Source of the DNA: Allolobophora icterica
Taxonomy: Eukaryota; Annelida; Clitellata; Crassiclitellata; Lumbricidae
Assembly: GCA_963556255.1 (NCBI GenBank)
Contig: OY744616.1
Coordinates: forward strand, 2,719,831 to 2,783,830
Reading direction: 5' to 3'
Length of the DNA stretch: 64,000 nt
The notes under the pieces are model-generated. The model was not told where the DNA came from. It made no database searches and saw only the letters and a program-made list of their open reading frames with translations. Below are positions 24,101-31,281 of this stretch, piece by piece. Position 1 is the stretch's first letter, and every line of letters starts with the position of its first letter. The position numbers and the translations under genes were made by a program.

Positions 24101-24938
24101 GAATACGAAATTGAGAGCGAAGGCAACGTCAGAATTTGAAAAAGACTTCTTCAAACTGGCTAATAATGCAGTTTTCGGAAAAACCATGGAAAATCTTAGA
24201 AAAAGAATCAGGGTCAACCTGGTCCCGGCCTCAAAAGTTGACAAACTTCGTAAACTGATTGCGGACCCGGCCTACATATCGCACAAAATCTTCAACGACC
24301 AACTCGCCGCGATTCACAGTTTGAAGACCAAGCTCAAGTTAAACAGACCTGTATATGTCGGCCAGGCTGTCCTCGACCTCAGCAAGCATCTGATGTACGA
24401 CTTCTGGTACAACGATGTGAAAAACGAGTACGGAGAAAAAGCCCAGTTGCTATACACAGACACTGACAGCCTGTTATTTCAGGTGGAAACTCCGAACGCC
24501 TATGCCGATATGTGGAATAAAAAACACCTATACGACCTCTCAGAGTTTCCTAGAGACAGCCCGTACTACGACGTCGAGAACAAGAAAGTCGTGGGCAAGT
24601 TCAAAGATGAATGTAACGGAGTTGCCATAGCCCAATTCGTGGGACTGCGTCCGAAGATGTACTCGATCTTAAAATCGGGCGGTTCAGAGATCAGGAAAGC
24701 AAAAGGCGTTCAGAGAGCAGTTGTGAAGAAGGATCTGCACCACGAGCTATACAAGGAATGCCTGTTCGAACGAGAAGAGATGCGGCACACACAAGTCGTG
24801 ATTCGAAGCCATGACCACCAGATCGGAGTGTACGAGCAGAATAAGAGCAGCCTCTCTCCATTAGACACAAAAAAGTGGATATCTCCGGACGGAATAACAA
24901 CGCTGGCATACGGGCACTACAAAATCAACGACGGTTAA
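21150..24938 (+). CDS. polB: Protein-primed family B DNA polymerase
   Basis: The ORF is 1262 aa from 21150, or 1247 aa if the second in-frame Met (21195) is used. Both starts are ATG and the choice is open. It replicates the element from its ends. Conserved Polinton N-terminal region: about 242-340 (DDNRCFEWAILSAMYPVEKD). A Cys/His finger follows at 387-407. Exonuclease motifs: DFEAL at 445-449 (Exo I), NLRGYDSH at 588-595 (Exo II), YLRTD at 743-747 with LLADVFE (Exo III). An endonuclease VII-like Cys/His module (CHICG, RDHCHITGKYRGAAHNACN) is at 539-570. Polymerase motifs: A YLDANNLYGWAM at 841-852, B KLANNAVFGKTMEN at 1002-1015, C LYTDTDSLLF at 1101-1110. All catalytic Asp residues are present. 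The size is typical of Polinton polymerases. Its 3' end overlaps the convergent integrase gene by 14 bp. Confidence 0.97.
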   Translation: MRLILPWISIKQFITMALSTNEKIEQLLDEAIPDAVKRRLLQPLLPRPIPPVRKRRGLKRKAILAQFDPLLIKQDRGGPPPFLVHKELANQLLRDFRAEVPLNHRLEGDALAFLSAMEQNIEAQLNEELLKNGGFKYSQVLTVDLEKLAPTVDNVYGGNTPPSIITNTAYFRSTAAPITNAGKVQGAIRKAKAEVLQLLEEYTNEGSGWRVKRVVALDLSFARYKPFRGKSYFPTPKYIPPRTVINVKNDDNRCFEWAILSAMYPVEKDPQRPTKYRTHLQELNFDGIEFPVKVTDIGKFERQNPMVSVSVFGWNEGLYPIHVSTETRVHNIDLLLLASDVNANANEIHLQAHLQTFPLQNYHYVWIKDLARMLYKNSDHKERKHPCRRCLHIFCRQDLLDAHIKDCQGISEKPQRIEMPKEDENILKFQNHHKQMRTPYIIYADFEALNMPIEGAVMNPNESNTRQIAEQKPCSFCYIVVRYDGRTKKPVLYRGENAVQQFLQRIQGELDSIKQRLATPAKMVMSAVDRQSFREAIECHICGDALEEDRVRDHCHITGKYRGAAHNACNLKLRIYPDKCKVPVVFHNLRGYDSHLIMQAIGSCEAAQDEETEINCIPNNMEKYMAFNIGQLQFIDSLQFLNSSLDKLSGNLSLEDLKVTTAYIKENFVHDDRTKLDLLRRKGVYCYEHIDDYHRFEEDRLPPKEAFYSRLSRENISDADYEHAQRVWNEFDCKTLGDYHDLYLRTDVLLLADVFETFRNTSMKHYSLDPANYFSLPGMAWDALLKKTKIELELLTDIDMHLFVEKGLRGGISMVSKRFAKANNPQCPDYDTTKPESWIMYLDANNLYGWAMQQSLPVGGFSWESPTLDEVLETPDDAPEGFLLEVDLGYPEHLHESHSDYPLAPETLTVQEEWLSDYQNVLMNELGGKFTKHVKLVPSLRPKERYVVHYRNLKLYHSLGLQVSKIHRVIKFRQEAWMAPYIEMNTKLRAKATSEFEKDFFKLANNAVFGKTMENLRKRIRVNLVPASKVDKLRKLIADPAYISHKIFNDQLAAIHSLKTKLKLNRPVYVGQAVLDLSKHLMYDFWYNDVKNEYGEKAQLLYTDTDSLLFQVETPNAYADMWNKKHLYDLSEFPRDSPYYDVENKKVVGKFKDECNGVAIAQFVGLRPKMYSILKSGGSEIRKAKGVQRAVVKKDLHHELYKECLFEREEMRHTQVVIRSHDHQIGVYEQNKSSLSPLDTKKWISPDGITTLAYGHYKINDG

Positions 24939-25938
24939 TTATTCTTTCGGGTGGTAACTCAGTGCCCATAGGCACCAGAAGCAGCTCCTCACGTACAAAT
25001 CCGCGGGCAGGACCGTCTACCAGATGGTATAAAGCCGGCTGGCCAGCCTGCCGAACAACATCCAAAATAGCGTGGATGGTGAGCGACCAGTTAGGATCGG
25101 TGGCTCGTTTGCTACCACCCTCGAGCTCGCCGGGAGCGTACAAATATCGAACGAGAACGTCGTGCCCGAGAACAGGCTCATCCAAGCCCCATAAACGACC
25201 TTTAGTTTGTGAATGAGAGGGCTTCTGTGTCACTTTAGCAGCTTTCATCGCTTCAACCGGCTTCAAGTCGAGCAATCGCGTCGGCTCATTGTTTAATGCA
25301 GCCACAACTTCAGGCAACCGGCGAACCCATTCCACTGACCGTTCGGATGACCCCCTTGCAGCCAGAAGCAATTCCTGAGCGTATTGAGCGCCGAAAAGTC
25401 GCTCAGCTAGAGTACGGTTAAAGCGTTCAACGATGCCCTGTTGGCGATGATTTCCGGCCTGTCCGCGTCTTACAAGAACGTCGTGCTTCGTCAGCAACGG
25501 CGTAAAATCACCCATAAATTCGCGTCCAGGATCGACCTGAAAGAGTCGAGGCCAAGTTAATGGGCCCCTCTTATAGATCCGGCTTAAAGCGGCGGCGACC
25601 TCGGTCGCACTTTTATCAGTCAACGGTTCAGCTTCTTTGTATCTTGAAGCAACATCGACAACAGTCAAGGCGTATTTATAAGTCTTTCGACCTACTTTAT
25701 CGTGAGGTAAAAACAAGAGATCGGCTTGGTGTACGGCGTTTGGGCGATTTTCCTCGAACTTTGGACGCGGTATGCGGCGTGGAACGGGTAGATAAATCTG
25801 CCACACAGCTTGTTTCTTCAGCCAATCGCGAGCCTCCGCCTCGGAAACTTTGGCGGCTGAGGCCAGTTTCTTCACCGCAGCCTTACCTCGCCAGTAACCT
25901 CTAGGGCTGTAATAGACGGCTGAAAGGTGCTTAGACAT
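24925..25938 (-). CDS. int: rve-family (retroviral-like) integrase
   Basis: The ORF is 337 aa from the ATG at 25938 (MSKHLSAVYYSPRGYW). The longer frame to 26049 adds a hydrophobic, repeat-encoded leader with no support. It joins the element ends to target DNA and makes the 6-bp duplication. An N-terminal helix-turn-helix-like segment is at 15-45. The DDE core has Asp73 (HQADLLF), Asp136 (VDPGREFMGDF) and Glu171 (GIVERFNRTL), so the spacing is DD35E. A C-terminal SH3-like region (about 265-325) follows. It is convergent with polB, overlapping it by 14 bp, and in tandem with the PLA2 gene on the minus strand. This is the standard Maverick integrase; there are no LTRs or gag, so it is not a retrovirus. 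Confidence 0.95.
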   Translation of the reverse strand: MSKHLSAVYYSPRGYWRGKAAVKKLASAAKVSEAEARDWLKKQAVWQIYLPVPRRIPRPKFEENRPNAVHQADLLFLPHDKVGRKTYKYALTVVDVASRYKEAEPLTDKSATEVAAALSRIYKRGPLTWPRLFQVDPGREFMGDFTPLLTKHDVLVRRGQAGNHRQQGIVERFNRTLAERLFGAQYAQELLLAARGSSERSVEWVRRLPEVVAALNNEPTRLLDLKPVEAMKAAKVTQKPSHSQTKGRLWGLDEPVLGHDVLVRYLYAPGELEGGSKRATDPNWSLTIHAILDVVRQAGQPALYHLVDGPARGFVREELLLVPMGTELPPERIINRR

Positions 25939-26058
25939 TTCAGTAATACTATATATTACAAACAGGTAAACACATACACAAATGAACGCGCGCAAATGAG
26001 CGCAAATGAATTTCATTTGCGTGCGTTCATTTGCGTTTGCGTTTTTCATAAATGAAAC
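25939..26058. promoter_or_regulatory. Int/PLA2 spacer with nested palindromes
   Basis: This 120-bp gap holds a perfect palindrome at 26001-26021 (10-bp arms CGCAAATGAA, one central T). It lies within a larger imperfect hairpin (about 25978-26036) built from repeats of GCAAATGA and GCGTTCATTT. A second palindrome (26047-26067, arms CATAAATGA, 3-nt loop) covers the PLA2 stop codon. TATATATTAC lies just upstream of the integrase start. Confidence 0.6.
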
Positions 26059-26661
26059 TCATTTATGGCCCTTCGTTCTGATACCCATCCCCAGCCTCGA
26101 CTTCGCTGACATAATGGCCGATACGAGCTGGGCATCCTTCTTCTCATAATCCGGAGTTTCATCGGTGAGTGCGATCTTCGACGCGGCTGCAGCGAGGATG
26201 TCATCTGCGTGGTTACGCCCTGGGGTATCTTTATGAACTGCATAAGCCACATCGTGGTGGAGGCACGCACGGTCGAGATGATTAACACCGTGATATCGCT
26301 GTAACAGCCGTTTATCGAGTTTTGTGAATGGTCCACAATAAGAGTACTTTCCTGTATTCTGAAAAGAACCTCCCGGATTCTCTTCCGAAGACATACCGGA
26401 TGGAAGGCTCATATGCATCTCAGGCAGAGGAAGAGCGTTGAGGGCCCTATTCAGTAGCGAGCCTCCATAAGTCTCGTGAGACTTATGCTCATGAGTCTCG
26501 CGCTCACGAGACTTATGCTTTCGCTCTTTCGAAGGCAAAATCTGGCTCTTCTTTGCACCGCAGACGGCACATGTTCCCTTCTTGGCTGGCCGACCGTTTC
26601 GTAACTCGACGATTGTTTCATTTGAAGTCTCAGTATGTTTCTTACATCGTAGGCAATACAT
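26059..26661 (-). CDS. Phospholipase A2-domain protein with zinc ribbon
   Basis: The ORF is 200 aa from the ATG at 26661; the longer frame begins with a TTG. Residues 3-34 form a zinc ribbon (CLRC ... CAVCGAKKSQ). A charged linker follows (46-63) whose DNA is two hairpins. The PLA2 domain spans about 100-165: YCGPFT (108-113) as the calcium loop, then DRACLHHDVAYA with catalytic His136 and Asp137, and ADDIL. The same viral PLA2 fold is known from parvovirus VP1 and from adintoviruses, where it opens membranes during particle entry. Here it is divergent from the ATPase gene with only 38 bp between start codons. All active-site residues are present. Confidence 0.9.
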   Translation of the reverse strand: MYCLRCKKHTETSNETIVELRNGRPAKKGTCAVCGAKKSQILPSKERKHKSRERETHEHKSHETYGGSLLNRALNALPLPEMHMSLPSGMSSEENPGGSFQNTGKYSYCGPFTKLDKRLLQRYHGVNHLDRACLHHDVAYAVHKDTPGRNHADDILAAAASKIALTDETPDYEKKDAQLVSAIMSAKSRLGMGIRTKGHK

Positions 26662-26699
26662 TGTTTTCGTTGAATACAATCACAACTCGTTGTCTCTAT
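26662..26699. promoter_or_regulatory. 38-bp divergent promoter between PLA2 and ATPase genes
   Basis: The two ATGs are 38 bp apart and point away from each other. The gap contains ATACAATCAC, which recurs as ATACAATCAC ending 3 bp before the start of the next gene (27427). No TATA box fits in it, so transcripts may begin inside the opposing genes. Inferred. Confidence 0.5.
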
Positions 26700-27386
26700 A
26701 TGGAAATAACAAATTTTGACCTCGAAGCCGACGATGGAAAAAAACACCACCATTGGTTGTTGCCATCCAGTATACGGTGTATCATCTGTGGGCCTAGCGG
26801 ATGTGGGAAAACAAACCTACTGCTCAACCTCCTTCTGAAAAAGGGGTATCTACGTTTTGACCGGCTATACCTCTACTCAAAGTCTCTGGGACAGGAAAAA
26901 TATCAGTTTCTTCGGGACTGGATAACAGAACTCGAAAAAGTTGCCGGGAAGGAAGTGGCTTCCTTTCACTCTTGCTCAGATGAAATAGTTCCAGTTGAAT
27001 CATTAAATAAGAATGCCAGAAGCCTTCTAGTTTTCGATGACGTCATGCTTGAAAAACAGTCGCCCATCGAAAGGTATTTCACTATGGGTCGACACGGTGG
27101 CGCGGACTGCTTCTACTTAACTCAGAATTATTTTCGCATTCCAAAGCAAGCCATCCGCGACAATGCTAATCTTATCGTCCTCTTCAACCAAGACAGCAAA
27201 AATTTGCGAGCCATTCACGATACGTTCGTAGGCGGCGACATGTCTTTCGATGAGTTCCGTACGTTCTTCAGCGAGTGTGCTGCCCAGCCATATGGATTCG
27301 CAGTCATAGATTTGACGTCCAAGGTATACGATGGAAAATATCGTTGCGGGTTCGATCGCTTCTATAAGCCCAAGGCAAGTATTTAA
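26700..27386 (+). CDS. A32/FtsK-like genome-packaging ATPase
   Basis: The ORF is 228 aa from the ATG at 26700; the longer open frame to 26553 is antisense to the PLA2 gene. Walker A is CGPSGCGKTNL (30-40) and Walker B is LLVFDDV (109-115). The conserved sensor strand FYLTQNYFRIPKQAIRDNAN is at 138-157. Length and motif order match the packaging ATPase of Polintons, adenovirus-like and NCLDV-type viruses, which pumps DNA into the capsid. It is the first gene of the rightward virion cluster; the next gene begins 40 bp after its stop. Confidence 0.95.
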   Translation: MEITNFDLEADDGKKHHHWLLPSSIRCIICGPSGCGKTNLLLNLLLKKGYLRFDRLYLYSKSLGQEKYQFLRDWITELEKVAGKEVASFHSCSDEIVPVESLNKNARSLLVFDDVMLEKQSPIERYFTMGRHGGADCFYLTQNYFRIPKQAIRDNANLIVLFNQDSKNLRAIHDTFVGGDMSFDEFRTFFSECAAQPYGFAVIDLTSKVYDGKYRCGFDRFYKPKASI

Positions 27387-27426
27387 AGACACAATATAGG
27401 CAACATATAGTCGACATACAATCACG

Positions 27427-28548
27427 ATGTGGACAAAAGTTTCGTCTAAACAGGAGCGAGACGCGTTGACTCAGGATTATTTAGCTCGGAGAAATCGATT
27501 GAGACAGCGTTTCGTAGATGAGAAGCTCGGTGAAGCCAATCTTCAGTACGATGCGGCAAAGCTTTTCAAACCAATAGCCACAGCCACGGCTGAATCCCAG
27601 GTGGCTACATCTAAGGAGCTGCAGAAAGTTACCAGCGCTTTACAGGATTTGCCGGCGCAGATTTCAGAGTCTGCTAATTATAACCCGATAACAGCTTTGT
27701 TCGGTGATTCCGCAGGAACAGCAGCTGCTCCAGCCCTTCCAGCGCTTCCAACATCCCGAATTCCCCCCGCATTGTTAGTAGATCCAAACAAATATCTCAA
27801 CGTCGCAGCAATCACACGGCATGGGTTTAAACCTCCGAGCGAGCTCGATTTAGCCGACATTGCAGGTGCTGAAAAGATAATCGGTGAGGTAAATCACTAT
27901 AATCGCCACACCCTGGGCAAAGAGAAAAGGAAAGCCAATAAGCAAGGAGACGAAGAAAAGGTAGATGAGGTGACTGCAGATATCGAAGCCCTAAGGGAAT
28001 ATAAAAAGCGAATCCATACACTGATAGAGGGTCATAAACTCACTAAAAAAGGAAAGGGTTTCAGTGTTCCAGCCGTTCCTCTGAAATTACAAGGTAACGC
28101 CTTGGGTGAGCTCTCCGTCGACCCCGTCGCGCTGTCTGCTGGTAGACTGAGAGTGTTTAAAGGTGGCAGCCTTGTTCTCGAATCTCCGGCCGATGAGTCA
28201 TTGTTCAGCCTGTTAACGAAACGATTCGTTAAGACTAAGCAATACTCTCCTCAAGCAATCGAGACTTTTAAAAAGCTCGTACAGATGTCTGGTCTGCCTA
28301 TTCATGGCCGGAAAAGTAAAAAGTTCCAGCTGATTCGTGGCGGCGCGGTTGTAAATGAATCTCATTTACGATTTTACAACGATCCAAACGCCCTGGTAGA
28401 GAGGTTGCAGCTTTTGGTTGCCTCTAGGGCCGCGGGAAACACTGGTCTCGGCAACGAAATCTCCGCCATTCTTGACGAGTTACTGCGTTCCGGTGCGATC
28501 TCCAAAGAGCTGGCACTCGAATTGAATAGAAACATGCTCATAAAATAG
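27427..28548 (+). CDS. Conserved Maverick virion-cluster protein, coiled coil
   Basis: The 373-aa protein starts MWTKVSSKQERD. Residues 1-50 are charged (DYLARRNRLRQRFVDEKLGE). An Ala/Pro linker is at 98-116, a long predicted coiled coil at about 145-203, and a basic stretch KKGKGFSV at 206-213 that resembles an adenain-type GxG site. The C-terminal half (220-373) is globular, with repeated short hydrophobic helices. Position between ATPase and penton gene is common for Polinton proteins of unknown role (PX/PY-like). The gene contains one TGA-Ann-TCA palindrome at 28351-28369. Function is unassigned; a minor virion or scaffold part is plausible. Confidence 0.75.
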   Translation: MWTKVSSKQERDALTQDYLARRNRLRQRFVDEKLGEANLQYDAAKLFKPIATATAESQVATSKELQKVTSALQDLPAQISESANYNPITALFGDSAGTAAAPALPALPTSRIPPALLVDPNKYLNVAAITRHGFKPPSELDLADIAGAEKIIGEVNHYNRHTLGKEKRKANKQGDEEKVDEVTADIEALREYKKRIHTLIEGHKLTKKGKGFSVPAVPLKLQGNALGELSVDPVALSAGRLRVFKGGSLVLESPADESLFSLLTKRFVKTKQYSPQAIETFKKLVQMSGLPIHGRKSKKFQLIRGGAVVNESHLRFYNDPNALVERLQLLVASRAAGNTGLGNEISAILDELLRSGAISKELALELNRNMLIK

Positions 28549-28566
28549 AAATAGAAAACAAAATTC

Positions 28567-29367
28567 ATGGCTCAGATGGAACGCTCGGAGAAACTGCTCG
28601 AAGAAATTCGAGACCTTTTGCAGCCTAAGGAAAATTTTAGTATAGTTGTTTCCTCAGATACTACAGGGTGGACCACGGCTTTCTCACCACCGCTGTACCT
28701 GGATCCAAAAAGACGCTATGAGCTTGCTTTGGTCAATCTTGAAACTTATAATTCGATTCCCAACATCGATAGCACAAATAACAAGTTCGTCTACAGCACC
28801 GACAATGGTGTGACGTGGAAGACGATAATTTTGCCCGACGGAAGCTACGAGATCGCACAGATTAATGATGAAATCGGCAGGCAGTTAGAAAAGCAAAATT
28901 CTCCGACGGGTGTGACACCACTCGGCTTTAATTCTCCTATTACCATAGGAGCTAACGCATCTACCCTACGCGCCTTCGTAAAAATTACGAATGCCCTATA
29001 TAAGGTAAATATGATGCAATCTACTATCAGGCAAATGCTTGGTTTTAACCCTCAGAGGCTTGGTATTGGTTATAAAGAGGGAGAAAATCCAGTCGATATT
29101 CTCCGGGTGGACACAATCCTGGTAAATTGCGACATTATCTCTGGATCATATCGAAATGGTAGCCAGCTGCCAGTAATCTACAGTTTTTTCCCGGAAGTGT
29201 CGCCCGGCTACAAGGTAATCGAGTCTCCGAAAAATCTAGTGTACCTACCAGTAGCACCGGCTGGCAACGTACAGGGCATTCGTGTTTGGCTGACTGACCA
29301 GAATGGTGAACAATTAAACCTCCGCGGTGAGACAGTAACTATAAGGTTTCACATCCGCAGTGCGTAA
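28567..29367 (+). CDS. Penton-like minor capsid protein
   Basis: The 266-aa protein begins 18 bp after the previous gene. A short helical N-terminus (MAQMERSEKLLEEIRDLL) precedes a beta-rich body with YELALVNLETYNSIPNI (about 50-66) and WKTIILPDGSYEIAQIN. These segments are characteristic of the single jelly-roll penton/minor capsid protein of Polintons and adintoviruses, which closes the five-fold vertices. Length fits the family (about 250-300). It precedes the pVI-like and hexon-like genes, as in related elements. Confidence 0.8.
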   Translation: MAQMERSEKLLEEIRDLLQPKENFSIVVSSDTTGWTTAFSPPLYLDPKRRYELALVNLETYNSIPNIDSTNNKFVYSTDNGVTWKTIILPDGSYEIAQINDEIGRQLEKQNSPTGVTPLGFNSPITIGANASTLRAFVKITNALYKVNMMQSTIRQMLGFNPQRLGIGYKEGENPVDILRVDTILVNCDIISGSYRNGSQLPVIYSFFPEVSPGYKVIESPKNLVYLPVAPAGNVQGIRVWLTDQNGEQLNLRGETVTIRFHIRSA

Positions 29368-29389
29368 ATGTTCACACTTAAATATTCTA

Positions 29390-29833
29390 ATGTTGGTTCT
29401 TGGAATTAAAAAGCGGCGTCGTGTAGTGGGTGGTGGACTTTTCGACTGGATACCCAAAATCGCGGGCTTTCTTGGCCGTGCAGGCTCCTTCATTTCGGCG
29501 AATAAAGGCGTAATAACAAACGTTGCCGATGTAGTTGGTAATGTGGTGAAAGCTGGGGCCACAACAGCGTCTGCCGTCAGGCAGATCGTTGATGCCGTGA
29601 AAGCGAGACGCGCTGTTGCCGGCGCAAACGCTAATGAAACTCATTCGCGAGCGGTTCCCGCACCTTTGGAGAAGGCGCTCAGCGACAAGAGCATCGAGTA
29701 CTTAAAACAACTGGCTGTAAGTCCGCCACCCGTTGTTCCGACAATGGCTGACATAAACAGCCGCATTGCTGGATCCGGTTTCAAGACTATAAAGCCGAGT
29801 CGTGGTGGCAGGGGTCTGTTTCTCGCAAAATGA
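29390..29833 (+). CDS. pVI-like membrane-active virion protein
   Basis: The ORF is 147 aa from the ATG at 29390. An upstream in-frame GTG (29360) would overlap the penton stop and is less likely. A basic start (KKRRR) is followed by VVGGGLFDW (12-20) and an amphipathic, Gly-rich helix (21-60: IPKIAGFLGRAGSF). This fits a membrane-lytic helix like that of adenovirus protein VI. VVGG/G (12-16) and IAGS/G (126-130) resemble adenain cleavage sites, consensus (M/I/L)xGx/G. A palindrome with core TGAAACTCA (29630-29648) lies in the coding region. Assignment is by layout and motif. Confidence 0.65.
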   Translation: MLVLGIKKRRRVVGGGLFDWIPKIAGFLGRAGSFISANKGVITNVADVVGNVVKAGATTASAVRQIVDAVKARRAVAGANANETHSRAVPAPLEKALSDKSIEYLKQLAVSPPPVVPTMADINSRIAGSGFKTIKPSRGGRGLFLAK

Positions 29834-29928
29834 AATAAAATTTTCAGAATTTACAAAAAGCAAAAAAAAAATGTTTTACCCACCACATATGATTAATAAT
29901 TGAAGCTTGAACTTTTTTACTTATAATA
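29834..29928. promoter_or_regulatory. Leader of the major capsid gene
   Basis: This 95-bp gap is the longest in the right-hand virion cluster. It is A-rich (AATAAAATTTT near 29835, then a run of nine A). AATAAA close to the pVI-like stop could be a polyadenylation signal, and the remainder a capsid promoter. Inferred. Confidence 0.4.
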
Positions 29929-31224
29929 ATGGCAGCATTTGACGTGCCGAGTGAAATGTTGGACATCGCTTCGGCGGTGCCCGATGACAATAGCATCGAA
30001 TCGTTTGAATACCGCGAGTATGAGTCACAAAATCCCGCGGCTATCAACAATGGCCAGGCCATACAGATAGACATCCAGAACCAAGACATTTTCACACAGC
30101 CTTCCAAGAGCTACCTTCTTGTGGAGGGCAGGCTTACATCAACTGGCGCGGCTTACATCGCAGACTCGCTGGTGTCATTCATCAACAACGCCATCCCGTA
30201 CATGTTTTCTCAGATTCGATACCTGGCTAACAACACCGAGATAGAGAATGTCATGTCTCCTGGGCAAGCCACGACGATGAAAGGCATGCTGGTTTACGGC
30301 GATGATTTTTCCAAAGGCGAAGGTTTAAACATGTGTTGGCAAAAGGACACGACAGCGGCAGCGGCGGCTGCGAATATCGGCTTCGAGGCCCGTCGACTGA
30401 TGATCATTGGAAAACCCGTCCCTATTGGGACGTTTTCATTCATCGTTCCCTTAAGACATCTATTTGGTTTTTGCGATGATTATCACAAGGTCGTATACGG
30501 GATTAAACACTCCTTACTGCTGAGCCGGCAGGGAGATGCAGACGCGATATTCAAGGAAGCCGCAGCGACCAATGGCCAGATCGCGCTGACTAAACTCTCC
30601 TGGTTCATGCCGCATATAATACCCGCTCTGGAGTATAAAAGCATGCTTATGAAGCAGATTGAAGCCAAGGTTAAGGTACCTGTGGCATTCCGCGCCATGC
30701 AATGCGACAACATTGCGGTGCCACGAGCGACGACTTTTTCCTGGCGTTTGAGCGTTAAGTCGGGCACGGAAAAGCCACGCTGGATTCTTGTTGCTTTTCA
30801 GACTGGAAAGAATGCACATCAAGGCCAGAATCCGGCACTGTTTGACCATGCACAGGTTCGCAACATTTTCGCCATGCTCAACAGCGATCGCTACCCGGTG
30901 GTTGACATGAATCTCGACTTCACCAAGAGGACAACCTCTCGCGCTTACAAGGCCCTACGTGACTTCAAGGAAGAATATTGCGGCATAGACGCGCGTGAAT
31001 CGTCATGCCAACCGACACCAATCGAATTTGTAGATTTGTTTCCGATCTTCGTTCTGGACGTGCGCAGGCAATCTGAACGACTTAAAACCTCTGTACAGGA
31101 CATACAAATCAAGGTGGACTTTAACGAAGGGGTACCAAATAATACGACAGCATATGCCGTCCTGATCAGCGACCGACTCCTGAATTTTGAATCGGATGGC
31201 AGCAAATTCAACGTCGTCTACTAG
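29929..31224 (+). CDS. Hexon-like major capsid protein
   Basis: The 431-aa protein starts MAAFDVPSEMLDIASAVPDD. It has the acidic N-terminus, the SYLLVEGRL and FINNAIPYMFSQIRYLANNTEIE segments (about 60-110), and a second beta-rich half ending in YAVLISDRLLNFESDG. This arrangement is that of the double jelly-roll major capsid proteins of Polintons and adintoviruses, which trimerise into hexon-like capsomers. Length is within the usual range. No frameshift or stop is present. Flanked by pVI-like and pX-like genes on the same strand. Confidence 0.92.
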   Translation: MAAFDVPSEMLDIASAVPDDNSIESFEYREYESQNPAAINNGQAIQIDIQNQDIFTQPSKSYLLVEGRLTSTGAAYIADSLVSFINNAIPYMFSQIRYLANNTEIENVMSPGQATTMKGMLVYGDDFSKGEGLNMCWQKDTTAAAAAANIGFEARRLMIIGKPVPIGTFSFIVPLRHLFGFCDDYHKVVYGIKHSLLLSRQGDADAIFKEAAATNGQIALTKLSWFMPHIIPALEYKSMLMKQIEAKVKVPVAFRAMQCDNIAVPRATTFSWRLSVKSGTEKPRWILVAFQTGKNAHQGQNPALFDHAQVRNIFAMLNSDRYPVVDMNLDFTKRTTSRAYKALRDFKEEYCGIDARESSCQPTPIEFVDLFPIFVLDVRRQSERLKTSVQDIQIKVDFNEGVPNNTTAYAVLISDRLLNFESDGSKFNVVY

Positions 31225-31281
31225 AAATCGGTTTTTCACATTTAGATACAAGGTCCTCTTTTAGATATATTTTTTCCAAAA

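Noticed and set aside
21137..24909. Several antisense frames within polB
   Set aside because: Shadows of the polymerase frame; no motifs and no conserved starts.
24925..26049. Integrase as evidence of an endogenous retrovirus
   Set aside because: No LTR, gag or retroviral RT nearby; the integrase is flanked by pPolB and packaging genes and by Maverick TIRs.
26059..26661. PLA2 gene as an endogenous parvovirus
   Set aside because: No parvoviral NS1 or capsid fold nearby; it sits inside the Maverick gene order.
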